Shown: positions 25,915 to 51,115 of the stretch, one piece after another
Numbering within the stretch: position 1 is the stretch's first letter
Layout: each line of letters starts with the position of its first letter
DNA from: Flavobacterium sp. KACC 22761
GTDB taxonomy: Bacteria > Bacteroidota > Bacteroidia > Flavobacteriales > Flavobacteriaceae
Direction: 5' to 3'
Assembly (NCBI RefSeq): GCF_034058155.1
Contig: NZ_CP139148.1
Coordinates: 620,001 to 684,000, forward strand
Length of the DNA: 64,000 nucleotides
Translations under genes and position numbers: made by a program
Notes under the pieces: generated by a model
Databases searched by the model: none
The model's input: only the letters and a program-made list of their open reading frames with translations
Told to the model about the DNA's origin: nothing

Positions 25915-28158
25915 TTATTCCTGAATCACTCTTAATGTTGTTCCGTTTACAAAATCATCATGCGACATAAAGAAACTGTTCAAACTTTTTCCATTTAACT
26001 GAATTTCCTTAATTTTTCCATCTTCATTCATTTCGCGCTCAATTACAATCTTTTCTCGCTTGTAATATTTTGGATCCAACTGAATCGTTATTTTATCAAA
26101 CATAGGCGTTGTAATGGTATAAATTGGATCTCCAGGCGTTATCGGATAAAATCCCATCATTGAATAGACCAGCCAAGCCGACATTGTTCCTGTATCATCA
26201 TTTCCTGGAAGTCCATTTGGTAAATTTTTAAAATGTTCTCTCACTAATTTCCGCACCAGTTCTTGGCTCTTATATTCCTCTCCTTTTATGTAATTAAACA
26301 AATAGGGATAAGCAATGTCTGGCTCGTTTGCCATATCAAATTGTTTGGTATCAAAAACTTTTTGCAATTGTTCAGAAAAAGGTTTGTCACCGCCCATTAA
26401 TTTAATATATCCCCTAATATCATGTTGCACCATAAAGGCATATTGCCAAGCATTGCCCTCAACAAAGCCAACATTTGCCTGAAAATTGGCACCTGCCTCA
26501 GGATCAAAAGGTTCATACCATTTTCCGTTAGCTAATCTTGGTCGAAGCAATTTCAAATCTTTGTCAAATAATTTTTGGTACGATAATGAACGTTTTGCAA
26601 AACGCTTATAATCTTCTTTTTCACCTAAAGCTTTTGCTAAAAGTGAAATTGCATAATCTGACATATTATATTCTTGTGTTGTAGAAACTGGACCTGAATA
26701 ATTAGTTGACAAATATCCTTTTTCCAAATATTCCTTAAGTCCAGGACGCAACGGATTATTTTCAACTTGATCTGCACCTTTTAACATGGCATAGTAAGCC
26801 TTATAAATGTCAAAATCCTGAATTCCTTTTAAGCAAGCATCAACTATAACAATACTTGCCGGATCTCCTACCATGGTAAATGTTTCTGTCGAATTCAATT
26901 CCCATTTTGGCAACCAGCCGTTTTCATCATACATTTCCAGCATGCTTTTTATCATATCCGATTGTTGCTTGGGATAAACCAAAGACATTAATGGATGCAT
27001 GTTTCTGTAGGTATCCCATAAAGAAAACACTGTATAACGTGTTCCTTCCGTTTTACCAATCTCACTTCTTTTTATTTCTGGATATTGACCATTACTATCG
27101 TTTAAAATATTCGGATGAATTAAAGTATGATATAATGCGGTGTAAAAAATAACTTTGTCTTGATAGGAACCTCCTTCGACCAAAATTTTTGAAAGCTCCT
27201 TGTTCCACTCCTCGTAAGTTTCTTTGTAAATAGAATCAAATGACTTATTTCCAGTTTCTTTTTCTAAATTTTCGCGCGCATTTTCGATACTTACATACGA
27301 AACTCCAATTTTAACCTCAACGGTTTCTTTTTTATCAAACTGATAAGAAAAATACGTTCCAATACTGTCTCCAACAACCGTTTTGATGGTGTTTTTCATT
27401 ATTCGAGTTTTGCCGTTGTAACCCATCCATTGTGCTTCTACGCCCTCATATTTTCGTGTTTTTTTCCAAACGCCGTAATTATTAGCAGGTTTTGAAAATT
27501 TTGCTACAAAATATACCGGATAAGCATCTTCAGGACTGTTGTAGCAAAATGAGCCCACAGAACGCATTCCTTCAATTTCTGTTGAAGAAACCACTTTTAT
27601 CATCGCGCCTTCTTCATTTGTTAATCCCAAACCGAGATTCAGCAAAATATTAGATTGCCCTTTAGGGAAAGTAAATTTGCTTACGCCTACCCTTTTTGAT
27701 GCTGTAAATTCGCCTTTGACTTTATATTTGTCAATATCTACACCATAATAAGCTGTTTTGGCTACTTCATTGGAATAAGTTGATCCATATTTTAAATGAT
27801 TAGTCTCTACAGCTCCAGTTGTTGGCATCAACAAAATCACACCCAAATCTGGACAGCCTACACCGCTCAAATTGACTTGGCTAAATCCTGTCAGAAATGT
27901 ATTTTCATTTACATACGGATTAGACAGCCACTGACTATCTTTTTCCAAAGGTTTGTTTTTAGTCCCTGCAACGTTAAACGGACTTATACTGGCCATGCCA
28001 CGTGGCGCAATAGGCCCTGGGAAAGTAGCTCCATAATTTGAAGTCCCAATTAATGGATTCACAAATTCTGCTGGTTGTTGCGCAGAAACTGTAATACCAA
28101 AAAGCAGTATGTTGATAAAACATACTGCTCGTAAAATTCGCTTTTTTCTTAATATCAT
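25915..28158 (-). CDS. GH92 alpha-mannosidase (first of three)
   Basis: A calcium-dependent inverting exo-alpha-mannosidase of 747 residues. The ATG at 28158 begins a signal peptide (to about residue 27, TVSAQ) and lies one base after the stop codon of the fucosidase gene, which favours it over an ATG seven codons upstream. GH92 marks are FVNPLIGTSNYG near the N-terminus, SLWDTYR in the middle, the catalytic acid Glu in VEGNAWQY, and GNDDTGTMSAW with the catalytic-base Asp. The last motif and the segment ANEPDIAYPYLF differ from the other two GH92 proteins, which have GDEDNGQ or GNEDLGQ. A different linkage preference is likely, but which one I cannot tell. Confidence 0.93.
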   Translation of the reverse strand: MILRKKRILRAVCFINILLFGITVSAQQPAEFVNPLIGTSNYGATFPGPIAPRGMASISPFNVAGTKNKPLEKDSQWLSNPYVNENTFLTGFSQVNLSGVGCPDLGVILLMPTTGAVETNHLKYGSTYSNEVAKTAYYGVDIDKYKVKGEFTASKRVGVSKFTFPKGQSNILLNLGLGLTNEEGAMIKVVSSTEIEGMRSVGSFCYNSPEDAYPVYFVAKFSKPANNYGVWKKTRKYEGVEAQWMGYNGKTRIMKNTIKTVVGDSIGTYFSYQFDKKETVEVKIGVSYVSIENARENLEKETGNKSFDSIYKETYEEWNKELSKILVEGGSYQDKVIFYTALYHTLIHPNILNDSNGQYPEIKRSEIGKTEGTRYTVFSLWDTYRNMHPLMSLVYPKQQSDMIKSMLEMYDENGWLPKWELNSTETFTMVGDPASIVIVDACLKGIQDFDIYKAYYAMLKGADQVENNPLRPGLKEYLEKGYLSTNYSGPVSTTQEYNMSDYAISLLAKALGEKEDYKRFAKRSLSYQKLFDKDLKLLRPRLANGKWYEPFDPEAGANFQANVGFVEGNAWQYAFMVQHDIRGYIKLMGGDKPFSEQLQKVFDTKQFDMANEPDIAYPYLFNYIKGEEYKSQELVRKLVREHFKNLPNGLPGNDDTGTMSAWLVYSMMGFYPITPGDPIYTITTPMFDKITIQLDPKYYKREKIVIEREMNEDGKIKEIQLNGKSLNSFFMSHDDFVNGTTLRVIQE

Positions 28159-28159
28159 A

Positions 28160-29644
28160 TTATTTGTTAATCGCTTCAATTTTTAAAGTCCATGCTTCTT
28201 TTGAAGGAAGGTTCTTTCTGAGACTTTCCGGAATCACAACTTTAAAGCCCTTAGCTTCTTTAGTCCATTTTAAAGAAGTTTTTGAACCCAACATCGTAAT
28301 TTTGGTTCCTTCTTTAGGACTAATAGATTTTACAGTCACTACTGAAGGAATTTTGTCCTCTCCATCTTTGGCCAAATAAAACAAAAATACATTTCCTGCT
28401 TTATTTTGCGTCATGCAAATATTTTCTTCCTTGTAAGGAGCAATTGGTTTTGTATCATAAATTGCTGTACTGTTTACATTCATCCAATCTGCATAAGCAG
28501 CCAACAAATCATAAGCCCCTTGTTGCCATTCGCCTTCTGGGCTTGGCGCAATATTCAGCAATAAATTACCGCCTTTTGCTACCACATCAATCAACATATG
28601 AATTCCTTGTCTTCCTGTCATGTATTTCGCGTCAGGAGTATATGACCAGCCACCGCCTGAGGTAATACAAGATTCCCAAGGATAAGGCAACGTTTTTTCA
28701 GGAACTCTGTTTTCAGGAGTTAAATAATTTTGATTTTTGCCATGAACAGCTCTATCAACAACAATCAACCCAGGCTGTTTCTGACGTGCTTTTACCACCA
28801 ATTCATCCATTTTAGGATCCTGATCGACAACTCTATGTTTGATAAAGCCGTTTTTAGATTCGTTTTCTTCAAATTTCGATGCATAGTTTTCTTTGATGTT
28901 CTGCAAATCTCTCTTTTTTACCCAGCCACCATCTAGCCACAAAATATCTACTTTGCCATAATTGGTCAGAATCTCTAAAATTTGATTGTGTGTAAAATTA
29001 ACATATTTCTGCCATTTTTCAGGATATAATGATGGATCATAATTAACATTTCTGTCAAAAGGTGGAAAATAAGGATCCCAATAGTTTTCATTATGCCAAT
29101 CTGGTTTAGAAAAATAAGCGCCAGTCGAAATATTTTCGCTTCTAAAAGCATTAAAAACTTCTTTTAAAATATCCGCTTTCGGATTGGTGCTAAAAGGACA
29201 AGCTGCATCAGTTACTTTATAATCCGTGTATTTTGAATCGAACATTGTAAATCCGTCATGGTGTTTTGTGGTAAAGACCATGTATTTCATTCCGGCCGCT
29301 TTTGCTGCTTTTGCCCATTTCGTCGGATCGAATTTTGTTGGGTTGAATGTTTTTTTCAGTCCTTCGTATTCTTTTACATATTCAGTATAATTGTTCGGAT
29401 TGCTTCCTTTTTTTCTTTCACACCAGCCGTAATCTTCAGGACAAATCGACCAAGATTCTACAATTCCCCATTGACTATAAGTTCCCCAGTGCATTAAAAG
29501 ACCAAACTTTTTTCCTTGCCATTCTTCTAAATTTTTTAATACTGCAGGATCGGTTTCTGGTACATAACGTTCATCTTCATAAATTGCCTGCGAAAACAAT
29601 TGCGCAGAAAAAAATAATGCTAAAATGAATATACTTTTTTTCAT
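28160..29644 (-). CDS. GH29 alpha-L-fucosidase (fourth), paralogue of the second
   Basis: A 494-residue exported fucosidase with signal peptide to about residue 19 (LFSQ). It has KFGLLMHWGTYSQ (46-58), TKHHDGF (126-132) and nucleophile D238 in DILWLDGGWV. It resembles the enzyme at 22021 across the barrel, which suggests duplication and divergence within the locus. It lies 19 bases downstream of GH20 and one base before GH92, so it is cotranscribed with beta-galactosidase, hexosaminidase and mannosidase genes. This places it with antenna-trimming enzymes rather than with fucose catabolism. Linkage specificity is unknown. Confidence 0.95.
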   Translation of the reverse strand: MKKSIFILALFFSAQLFSQAIYEDERYVPETDPAVLKNLEEWQGKKFGLLMHWGTYSQWGIVESWSICPEDYGWCERKKGSNPNNYTEYVKEYEGLKKTFNPTKFDPTKWAKAAKAAGMKYMVFTTKHHDGFTMFDSKYTDYKVTDAACPFSTNPKADILKEVFNAFRSENISTGAYFSKPDWHNENYWDPYFPPFDRNVNYDPSLYPEKWQKYVNFTHNQILEILTNYGKVDILWLDGGWVKKRDLQNIKENYASKFEENESKNGFIKHRVVDQDPKMDELVVKARQKQPGLIVVDRAVHGKNQNYLTPENRVPEKTLPYPWESCITSGGGWSYTPDAKYMTGRQGIHMLIDVVAKGGNLLLNIAPSPEGEWQQGAYDLLAAYADWMNVNSTAIYDTKPIAPYKEENICMTQNKAGNVFLFYLAKDGEDKIPSVVTVKSISPKEGTKITMLGSKTSLKWTKEAKGFKVVIPESLRKNLPSKEAWTLKIEAINK

Positions 29645-29663
29645 ACTATATTTTATTATTTTT

Positions 29664-31985
29664 TTAATTCACTAAAATTTCATCTACAAACAGCCATGAG
29701 CTCTCGCCTCTTGGACTTTTTTTCAAATTCATTCCAATAATTTTTACATATCTGGCATTTTGTTGTTGAAAACTGATTTTAAAATCTTTCAATTCAGAAA
29801 TTGGATTTGCTGCATAAGGACGCGAAACTTTTCCAACTTCTTTGTAATTAATGCCATCATTAGAGAGCAAAACTTTTATTTGTATTGGAAAAAATACGCC
29901 CGCACCTTGACTCTCTAATGTTCCAACTGTAACTTGTTGAATACTTTCTGCTTTTTCAAAATCGATTACCAATTCCATATCATTTACAAGCCAAGCCTGC
30001 CATTGTCCATCGTGGAAATTTTTAGAACCGCGAATCGTATTTACCATCGTAAAAGGTCCGTCTCCTGTATAATTTTTATTATATGGTGTTAAATAATTTA
30101 CTTTATGCGCAACCGCTTTATGAAATACAATAGTATCTGTAAATGTTTTCCCAATTGGTTTATCATCTTGAAAAAGAGAAGCTTTTAAAACTGTAGTTTC
30201 TTTAAACTGAATTGGAGTCGTGTATTTTATTGCATTCTGACCAATATTATTATGGCCGAAAACATAGCGGATATCCGGATTTGGAAATTCATTTTTTAGT
30301 GTCACATTCACTTGTTTTTTCTCTAAATCGGCGCTTGAAGAAGCGGTAACCAAATAAGCACTTTTTGCATAATTTATTCCCAAATAATCATAACGTTTGA
30401 ATAATGAAGTCAATCGCGTCGTAAAATCATTCCAATTGCGGTTTTCTTTTGTGCTCCATAAAACTTCCGAAAGCGCTGCCAATCTTGGGAAAATCATATA
30501 CTCAGAATCTTTTGGTCCCGGAAGAAATTCAGCCCATAAATTTGCTTGTCCGCCCAAAACATGTTTTGCTTCTGTTGCCGACATAGTCGAAACAACCGGA
30601 TCAAATTCGTAAACTTTATTCAAAGGATTATAAGCGTCAAAAGCTAATGGTTCTTCATTTTGAGGCCCTTGGTAAAAGTTAAAATAACATGGTGATTCTG
30701 GCGTCATGATCACATCATGCCCTTGTGCTGCAGCTTCAGTTCCACCTTTTGTTCCTCTCCAACTCATTACAGTTGCTTCTGGTGCAAGACCTCCTTCTAA
30801 AATTTCATCCCAACCAATCAGTTTTTTGCCTTTAGAATTGATGTATTTTTCCATTCTTTTTACAAAATAACTTTGCAGTTCATGAACATTTTTCAAGCCA
30901 TGCTCTTTCATTCTTTTTTGGCAATTCGGACATTTTTCCCAATTGGTTTTTGTCGCTTCATCACCTCCAATGTGAATGTATTTTGAAGGGAAAATAGTAA
31001 TTACCTCATCAATTACATTCTGAAGAAACTCAAATGTTGTTTCTTTCCCAGCACAATAAATATCTGTAATTGGCCATAAACCGCCTGACGGAACTCCGAT
31101 TTTCTGATCAAAACAAGCCAATTCAGGATAAGCTGCAATAGCACTGCTTACGTGCGCCGGCATTTCAATTTCCGGAATTATCTCCACATTCTTTGTTGCA
31201 GCATATTTTACGATTTCTTTTAATTCTTCCTGCGTTAAAAAGCCACCATAAGTTCCTTTTTCATCTGGATTTGTAACCAATCTCGCATTCCATGCTAAAT
31301 TTTCCTGATCAACTCTCCATGCGCCGACTTCGGTTAATTTTGGGTATTTTTTGATTTCAATTCTCCAGCCTTGATCATCCACTAAATGCAAATGCAAAAC
31401 ATTCATTTTATGCATTACCAAACGATCAATAGTCGCTAAAATATAATTTTTATCGAAGAAATGACGCGACAAATCCAACATCAAACCTCTGTATTGAAAA
31501 CGAGGCTCATCTGTAATCGTCACATTCGGAATCTGCCATTTTGCTGATGTGATAGCATATTTGCTTTCGATAGCTGTTGGAAGCAATTGTCTAACAGTTT
31601 CTAAGCCATAGATGAATCCCGCATTTCCGTTTGCTGTAATCGTAATGCTATTGTTGTTTACCTCAAGTTTGTAAGCTTCTTTATGAAAAGCCGGATCGAC
31701 TTTAAATTGAATGTAATTACTCTTTGGTGCTTTTGCTCCCAAAACAGGATGCCAGCCAGCTGCAGTTCCAAATTTGTTTATCAACGCATTTGAAATATCC
31801 TTTTGAAAATCGGTATTGGCAACAAAAACAGTATTTTTTGAAAACTCAAAAGATCCAGCCTGCAGCACCAACTGATTTGGTTTAGGCACAATCTGAATAT
31901 CTTTTTCAGTAAAAACTTTCTGGCTATAACCCGAACTTAAAACCGCTAAGAAGATTAAGATGAATATTGATTTTAATTTTCTCAT
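29664..31985 (-). CDS. GH20 beta-N-acetylhexosaminidase with C-terminal F5/8C domain
   Basis: A 773-residue exported exo-hexosaminidase. Signal peptide to about residue 22; GH20b domain at about 25-155; catalytic barrel at about 160-510 with the Asp-Glu pair D342-E343 in HIGGDEA. Here the Asp orients the substrate acetamido group and the Glu is the acid. A CHB_HEX_C-like region follows, and then an F5/8-type-C-like module (about 645-773). It removes terminal beta-GlcNAc or GalNAc. It starts five bases after the GH2 stop codon, so galactose removal by GH2 and GlcNAc removal by GH20 are genetically coupled, as expected for LacNAc or Lewis antennae. Confidence 0.95.
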   Translation of the reverse strand: MRKLKSIFILIFLAVLSSGYSQKVFTEKDIQIVPKPNQLVLQAGSFEFSKNTVFVANTDFQKDISNALINKFGTAAGWHPVLGAKAPKSNYIQFKVDPAFHKEAYKLEVNNNSITITANGNAGFIYGLETVRQLLPTAIESKYAITSAKWQIPNVTITDEPRFQYRGLMLDLSRHFFDKNYILATIDRLVMHKMNVLHLHLVDDQGWRIEIKKYPKLTEVGAWRVDQENLAWNARLVTNPDEKGTYGGFLTQEELKEIVKYAATKNVEIIPEIEMPAHVSSAIAAYPELACFDQKIGVPSGGLWPITDIYCAGKETTFEFLQNVIDEVITIFPSKYIHIGGDEATKTNWEKCPNCQKRMKEHGLKNVHELQSYFVKRMEKYINSKGKKLIGWDEILEGGLAPEATVMSWRGTKGGTEAAAQGHDVIMTPESPCYFNFYQGPQNEEPLAFDAYNPLNKVYEFDPVVSTMSATEAKHVLGGQANLWAEFLPGPKDSEYMIFPRLAALSEVLWSTKENRNWNDFTTRLTSLFKRYDYLGINYAKSAYLVTASSSADLEKKQVNVTLKNEFPNPDIRYVFGHNNIGQNAIKYTTPIQFKETTVLKASLFQDDKPIGKTFTDTIVFHKAVAHKVNYLTPYNKNYTGDGPFTMVNTIRGSKNFHDGQWQAWLVNDMELVIDFEKAESIQQVTVGTLESQGAGVFFPIQIKVLLSNDGINYKEVGKVSRPYAANPISELKDFKISFQQQNARYVKIIGMNLKKSPRGESSWLFVDEILVN

Positions 31986-31990
31986 AATTA

Positions 31991-35146
<3,156 letters not shown>

Positions 35147-35257
35147 TTATTCTCTACTGCTTTCGGCACAAAAAACATAATTTTTAAAATTAAGCAAAAG
35201 CTTTAAACGATGTTTCTTTTAAGCCAAATAAACAGTCACGGTATTAATTTGCAAAGA

Positions 35258-35286
35258 AAAAACCGCATTAAAGCAATACGGTTTTT
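35258..35286 (-). terminator. Hairpin between GHL10 and GH2
   Basis: The arms 35258-35269 and 35275-35286 pair at 11 of 12 positions with a five-base loop and flanking A/T runs. It lies just past the GHL10 stop codon. It may partly terminate the symporter-GH130-CBM9-GHL10 transcript before GH2. The duplicate is at 48912-48940. Confidence 0.65.
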
Positions 35287-35302
35287 CTTTTGCATCTGCA
35301 TA

Positions 35303-36382
35303 TTACTTCAGACTTGCTTTTGTTTCTTTTATAGTTTTGAAATTACTTTCAGACAGAGCATTTCCATCAAAAAAGGAAACCCCAATCGCACCATTTTCTT
35401 TGGCTAGTAAAATGGCTTCTTTTAATTCTTTGTCATTCTTTACTCCCGGAACATAAATTCCTGTATTGATTTTTGTTTTTTTATCTTTTAGATCGGCAAC
35501 ACCTTGTTTTGTCGCGTAACCAACCCAATCAATTTCTTCATCATAAAAGCTGTGGTAAATCATTGGATATACTTCGTCGATATCCCATTTATCCCAACGC
35601 TGACGAACCATGTGATCAGCCATTTCTGGATAAGGAAAAACCGCAGCTGTTAATTGTTTATTGTGTTTGTGCGCAATTGCATAAGCATCATTAACTACAG
35701 CTTGAATGGCATTTAATCTAAAGTTTTTCCACTCCATATCGATTGAAGTATTGTGGCTTTGTTTTGGGTTTTTATGATGTATTTTTTCAAATGCTTTTAT
35801 GCATTCATCGCAATAGCAAAAATCAAATTGTGGCAATTCTACATCTTGAACCAAATTGTATTTTGGCAACAAACTAATCGGCAAAAAGATATCTGGGAAA
35901 CGAATATAATCTAAATGAACACTTTCGATTCCGTCCACTTTTGCCAGCTCTTCAACCAAATGCAAGACGTGTTCTCTAGATTCTTTTCTTGTTGGACACA
36001 GCCATTGATAGTAATCAACATACGGACGATTGTCAAAACATGATTTTCCTTCTTTGCTTACCTGATACCAGTCTGGATGTTGTAAGGCAATCGAATCGCC
36101 TGGCCTGTTCATGGCCATAATCCAGGCATGTACTTTTAAACCTTCTTTTGTAGCCAGAGGAACTAATCTTTTTAAAAGTTTTGGATCTGTAGCAGTATTG
36201 ATCAAAACCTCATCGATGCCGCCGTCTTTGTATTTTTTAAATTCTTTTGTATAATCAGCATCCGATTTTTTAGCATCGGCGGTTGTCCAGACAGCAAATT
36301 TAAAAGTGGTTGGTTCTTCTTTTTTAGCACATGAAAAAATACTAAAGGCTAATAAAAAAAGTAATAGTTTTGGTAGTTTCAT
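35303..36382 (-). CDS. GHL10-like TIM-barrel lipoprotein, function unproven
   Basis: A 359-residue lipoprotein: signal peptide ending in the lipobox FSC with C18 lipidated. The body looks like a glycosyl-hydrolase-like 10 (DUF187-type) barrel, with ESVHLDYIRFPD (D158 in the family's DYIRFP motif) and an HAWIMAMNRPGD segment. A CYCDEC cysteine cluster (C189, C191, C194) may hold a metal. Related proteins are often named family 10 glycosylhydrolases, but few have known activity. It starts seven bases after the CBM9-like gene and belongs to the GH130 operon. It could be a missing endo- or exo-glycosidase of this locus. A duplicate at 48957-50036 is identical. Confidence 0.8.
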   Translation of the reverse strand: MKLPKLLLFLLAFSIFSCAKKEEPTTFKFAVWTTADAKKSDADYTKEFKKYKDGGIDEVLINTATDPKLLKRLVPLATKEGLKVHAWIMAMNRPGDSIALQHPDWYQVSKEGKSCFDNRPYVDYYQWLCPTRKESREHVLHLVEELAKVDGIESVHLDYIRFPDIFLPISLLPKYNLVQDVELPQFDFCYCDECIKAFEKIHHKNPKQSHNTSIDMEWKNFRLNAIQAVVNDAYAIAHKHNKQLTAAVFPYPEMADHMVRQRWDKWDIDEVYPMIYHSFYDEEIDWVGYATKQGVADLKDKKTKINTGIYVPGVKNDKELKEAILLAKENGAIGVSFFDGNALSESNFKTIKETKASLK

Positions 36383-36488
36383 AGGTGGTTTATTTTGAGA
36401 TTATTTTGCCGTCCTGCCTTATAATATAAATTTGGTTTGAAAAAGGACTTTTTACTGAAATATTATATCCCGAAGAATGGTTTTCTAC

Positions 36489-48800
<12,312 letters not shown>

Positions 48801-48956
48801 TTATTCTCTACTGCTTTCGGCACAAAAAACATAATTTTTAAAATTAAGCAAAAGCTTTAAACGATGTTTCTTTTAAGCCAAATAAACAGTCACGGTATTA
48901 ATTTGCAAAGAAAAAACCGCATTAAAGCAATACGGTTTTTCTTTTGCATCTGCATA

Positions 48957-50036
48957 TTACTTCAGACTTGCTTTTGTTTCTTTTATAGTTTTGAAATTAC
49001 TTTCAGACAGAGCATTTCCATCAAAAAAGGAAACCCCAATCGCACCATTTTCTTTGGCTAGTAAAATGGCTTCTTTTAATTCTTTGTCATTCTTTACTCC
49101 CGGAACATAAATTCCTGTATTGATTTTTGTTTTTTTATCTTTTAGATCGGCAACACCTTGTTTTGTCGCGTAACCAACCCAATCAATTTCTTCATCATAA
49201 AAGCTGTGGTAAATCATTGGATATACTTCGTCGATATCCCATTTATCCCAACGCTGACGAACCATGTGATCAGCCATTTCTGGATAAGGAAAAACCGCAG
49301 CTGTTAATTGTTTATTGTGTTTGTGCGCAATTGCATAAGCATCATTAACTACAGCTTGAATGGCATTTAATCTAAAGTTTTTCCACTCCATATCGATTGA
49401 AGTATTGTGGCTTTGTTTTGGGTTTTTATGATGTATTTTTTCAAATGCTTTTATGCATTCATCGCAATAGCAAAAATCAAATTGTGGCAATTCTACATCT
49501 TGAACCAAATTGTATTTTGGCAACAAACTAATCGGCAAAAAGATATCTGGGAAACGAATATAATCTAAATGAACACTTTCGATTCCGTCCACTTTTGCCA
49601 GCTCTTCAACCAAATGCAAGACGTGTTCTCTAGATTCTTTTCTTGTTGGACACAGCCATTGATAGTAATCAACATACGGACGATTGTCAAAACATGATTT
49701 TCCTTCTTTGCTTACCTGATACCAGTCTGGATGTTGTAAGGCAATCGAATCGCCTGGCCTGTTCATGGCCATAATCCAGGCATGTACTTTTAAACCTTCT
49801 TTTGTAGCCAGAGGAACTAATCTTTTTAAAAGTTTTGGATCTGTAGCAGTATTGATCAAAACCTCATCGATGCCGCCGTCTTTGTATTTTTTAAATTCTT
49901 TTGTATAATCAGCATCCGATTTTTTAGCATCGGCGGTTGTCCAGACAGCAAATTTAAAAGTGGTTGGTTCTTCTTTTTTAGCACATGAAAAAATACTAAA
50001 GGCTAATAAAAAAAGTAATAGTTTTGGTAGTTTCAT
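48957..50036 (-). CDS. Second copy of the GHL10-like lipoprotein gene
   Basis: All 359 residues equal those of the gene at 35303. In this copy the upstream neighbour is intact (CBM9-like gene, seven bases away), while in the other copy the downstream neighbour chain is intact. It should be counted as one gene unless the duplication is proven. The features are as described for the first copy: lipobox C18, D158 in DYIRFP, and the cysteine cluster at 189-194. Confidence 0.75.
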   Translation of the reverse strand: MKLPKLLLFLLAFSIFSCAKKEEPTTFKFAVWTTADAKKSDADYTKEFKKYKDGGIDEVLINTATDPKLLKRLVPLATKEGLKVHAWIMAMNRPGDSIALQHPDWYQVSKEGKSCFDNRPYVDYYQWLCPTRKESREHVLHLVEELAKVDGIESVHLDYIRFPDIFLPISLLPKYNLVQDVELPQFDFCYCDECIKAFEKIHHKNPKQSHNTSIDMEWKNFRLNAIQAVVNDAYAIAHKHNKQLTAAVFPYPEMADHMVRQRWDKWDIDEVYPMIYHSFYDEEIDWVGYATKQGVADLKDKKTKINTGIYVPGVKNDKELKEAILLAKENGAIGVSFFDGNALSESNFKTIKETKASLK

Positions 50037-50043
50037 AGGTGGT

Positions 50044-51111
50044 TTATTTTGAGATTATTTTGCCGTCCTGCCTTATAATATAAATTTGGTTTGAAAAAGG
50101 ACTTTTTACTGAAATATTATATCCCGAAGAATGGTTTTCTACTACCGGTTTCAAAATTTTATTATCAACTACGATTGGTTCTTTCGTAAGATCTGTGATT
50201 GATTTTGCCCAGGTCTTATTTTTTTCAGCATATTGTTTCTCCGCTCTGTACAAAGCATAAAGTTCCCATTTTACTTTTTCATCCTGCGGAATTGTAAAAG
50301 CCTCTTTCCCTTCTTTCGAAGAAAAATATACATATCCCCATTTTTCTGGTTCGTGCATGTTGATGACGCCCATTGGCGACCAAACCCAATTGTATTCGGG
50401 CAAGAACTTTCCTTCGGCATCTTTTTTTCGCTCATAAGCTCCATTTTTAATAGAATGTTGCCAATTTACTCTCGAAAAATTGACTCTCCAGAATTTATCT
50501 ATCGGAACAACTTTCTCAAAATAAGACGTTTTATAAGATGCCCACGGAATTGCCATTTCCAAAACCCAGCCTTCGTCAGTATCATTCGGATTATTGATTG
50601 TTCCATTGATTTTCACTGCCGATTTAAGTCCCGGAATATCCCAGCCATTCGCTACTACGATGTCCGGTTCTCTGTATGGTTTTGTCAAAAACAAATCCCA
50701 TGCAGTGTTTAACGCATTTATTTCTAATTCGTAATAATTGTACGTATCATTATCAGGATCAATAAAAACCTCAAAATCGTTATTATAAAAAATGATGGTA
50801 TCGCGCTGTTTCAAATTGGCCCAAACATGAGGTTCTTCCATTTTTGCCAAAATATAGAAATTGGTTTCATCCCAAAGCATTTTTACTTTGGTGGCATATT
50901 TTGGTTTTATGCCGTTTTCAATATCTTCAAAAAGATCAGTCCATTCGGCTTTGCTCCATGCGGCATCCGTATCTTCCCCATCAATTACGATAGGAGTTGC
51001 TGTTTTGGTTGCGACATAGGTTTTAGGCACAATTGTCTTTTTCGATTGCGAAAACGCCATGACCGAAATAAATCCTAACGCGACGGGTAACCATTTAAAT
51101 TTGAGACTCAT
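50044..51111 (-). CDS. CBM9-like carbohydrate-binding protein
   Basis: A 355-residue exported protein with signal peptide to about residue 22 (AFSQ). A CBM9-like beta-sandwich covers about 35-250, recognised by IDGEDTDAAWSKAEW, DETNFYILAKMEEPHVWA, the FYNNDFEVFIDPDNDTYNYYELEINALN segment in pieces, and WRVNFSRVNWQ. No catalytic motif is apparent. Related stand-alone proteins accompany GH130 and GHL10 genes in Bacteroidota loci and are thought to bind glycan, but their role is unsettled. It starts four bases after the GH130 stop codon and ends seven bases before GHL10. Its 3' end also appears, then decays, at 36390-36546. Confidence 0.85.
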   Translation of the reverse strand: MSLKFKWLPVALGFISVMAFSQSKKTIVPKTYVATKTATPIVIDGEDTDAAWSKAEWTDLFEDIENGIKPKYATKVKMLWDETNFYILAKMEEPHVWANLKQRDTIIFYNNDFEVFIDPDNDTYNYYELEINALNTAWDLFLTKPYREPDIVVANGWDIPGLKSAVKINGTINNPNDTDEGWVLEMAIPWASYKTSYFEKVVPIDKFWRVNFSRVNWQHSIKNGAYERKKDAEGKFLPEYNWVWSPMGVINMHEPEKWGYVYFSSKEGKEAFTIPQDEKVKWELYALYRAEKQYAEKNKTWAKSITDLTKEPIVVDNKILKPVVENHSSGYNISVKSPFSNQIYIIRQDGKIISK

Positions 51112-51115
51112 CTTT

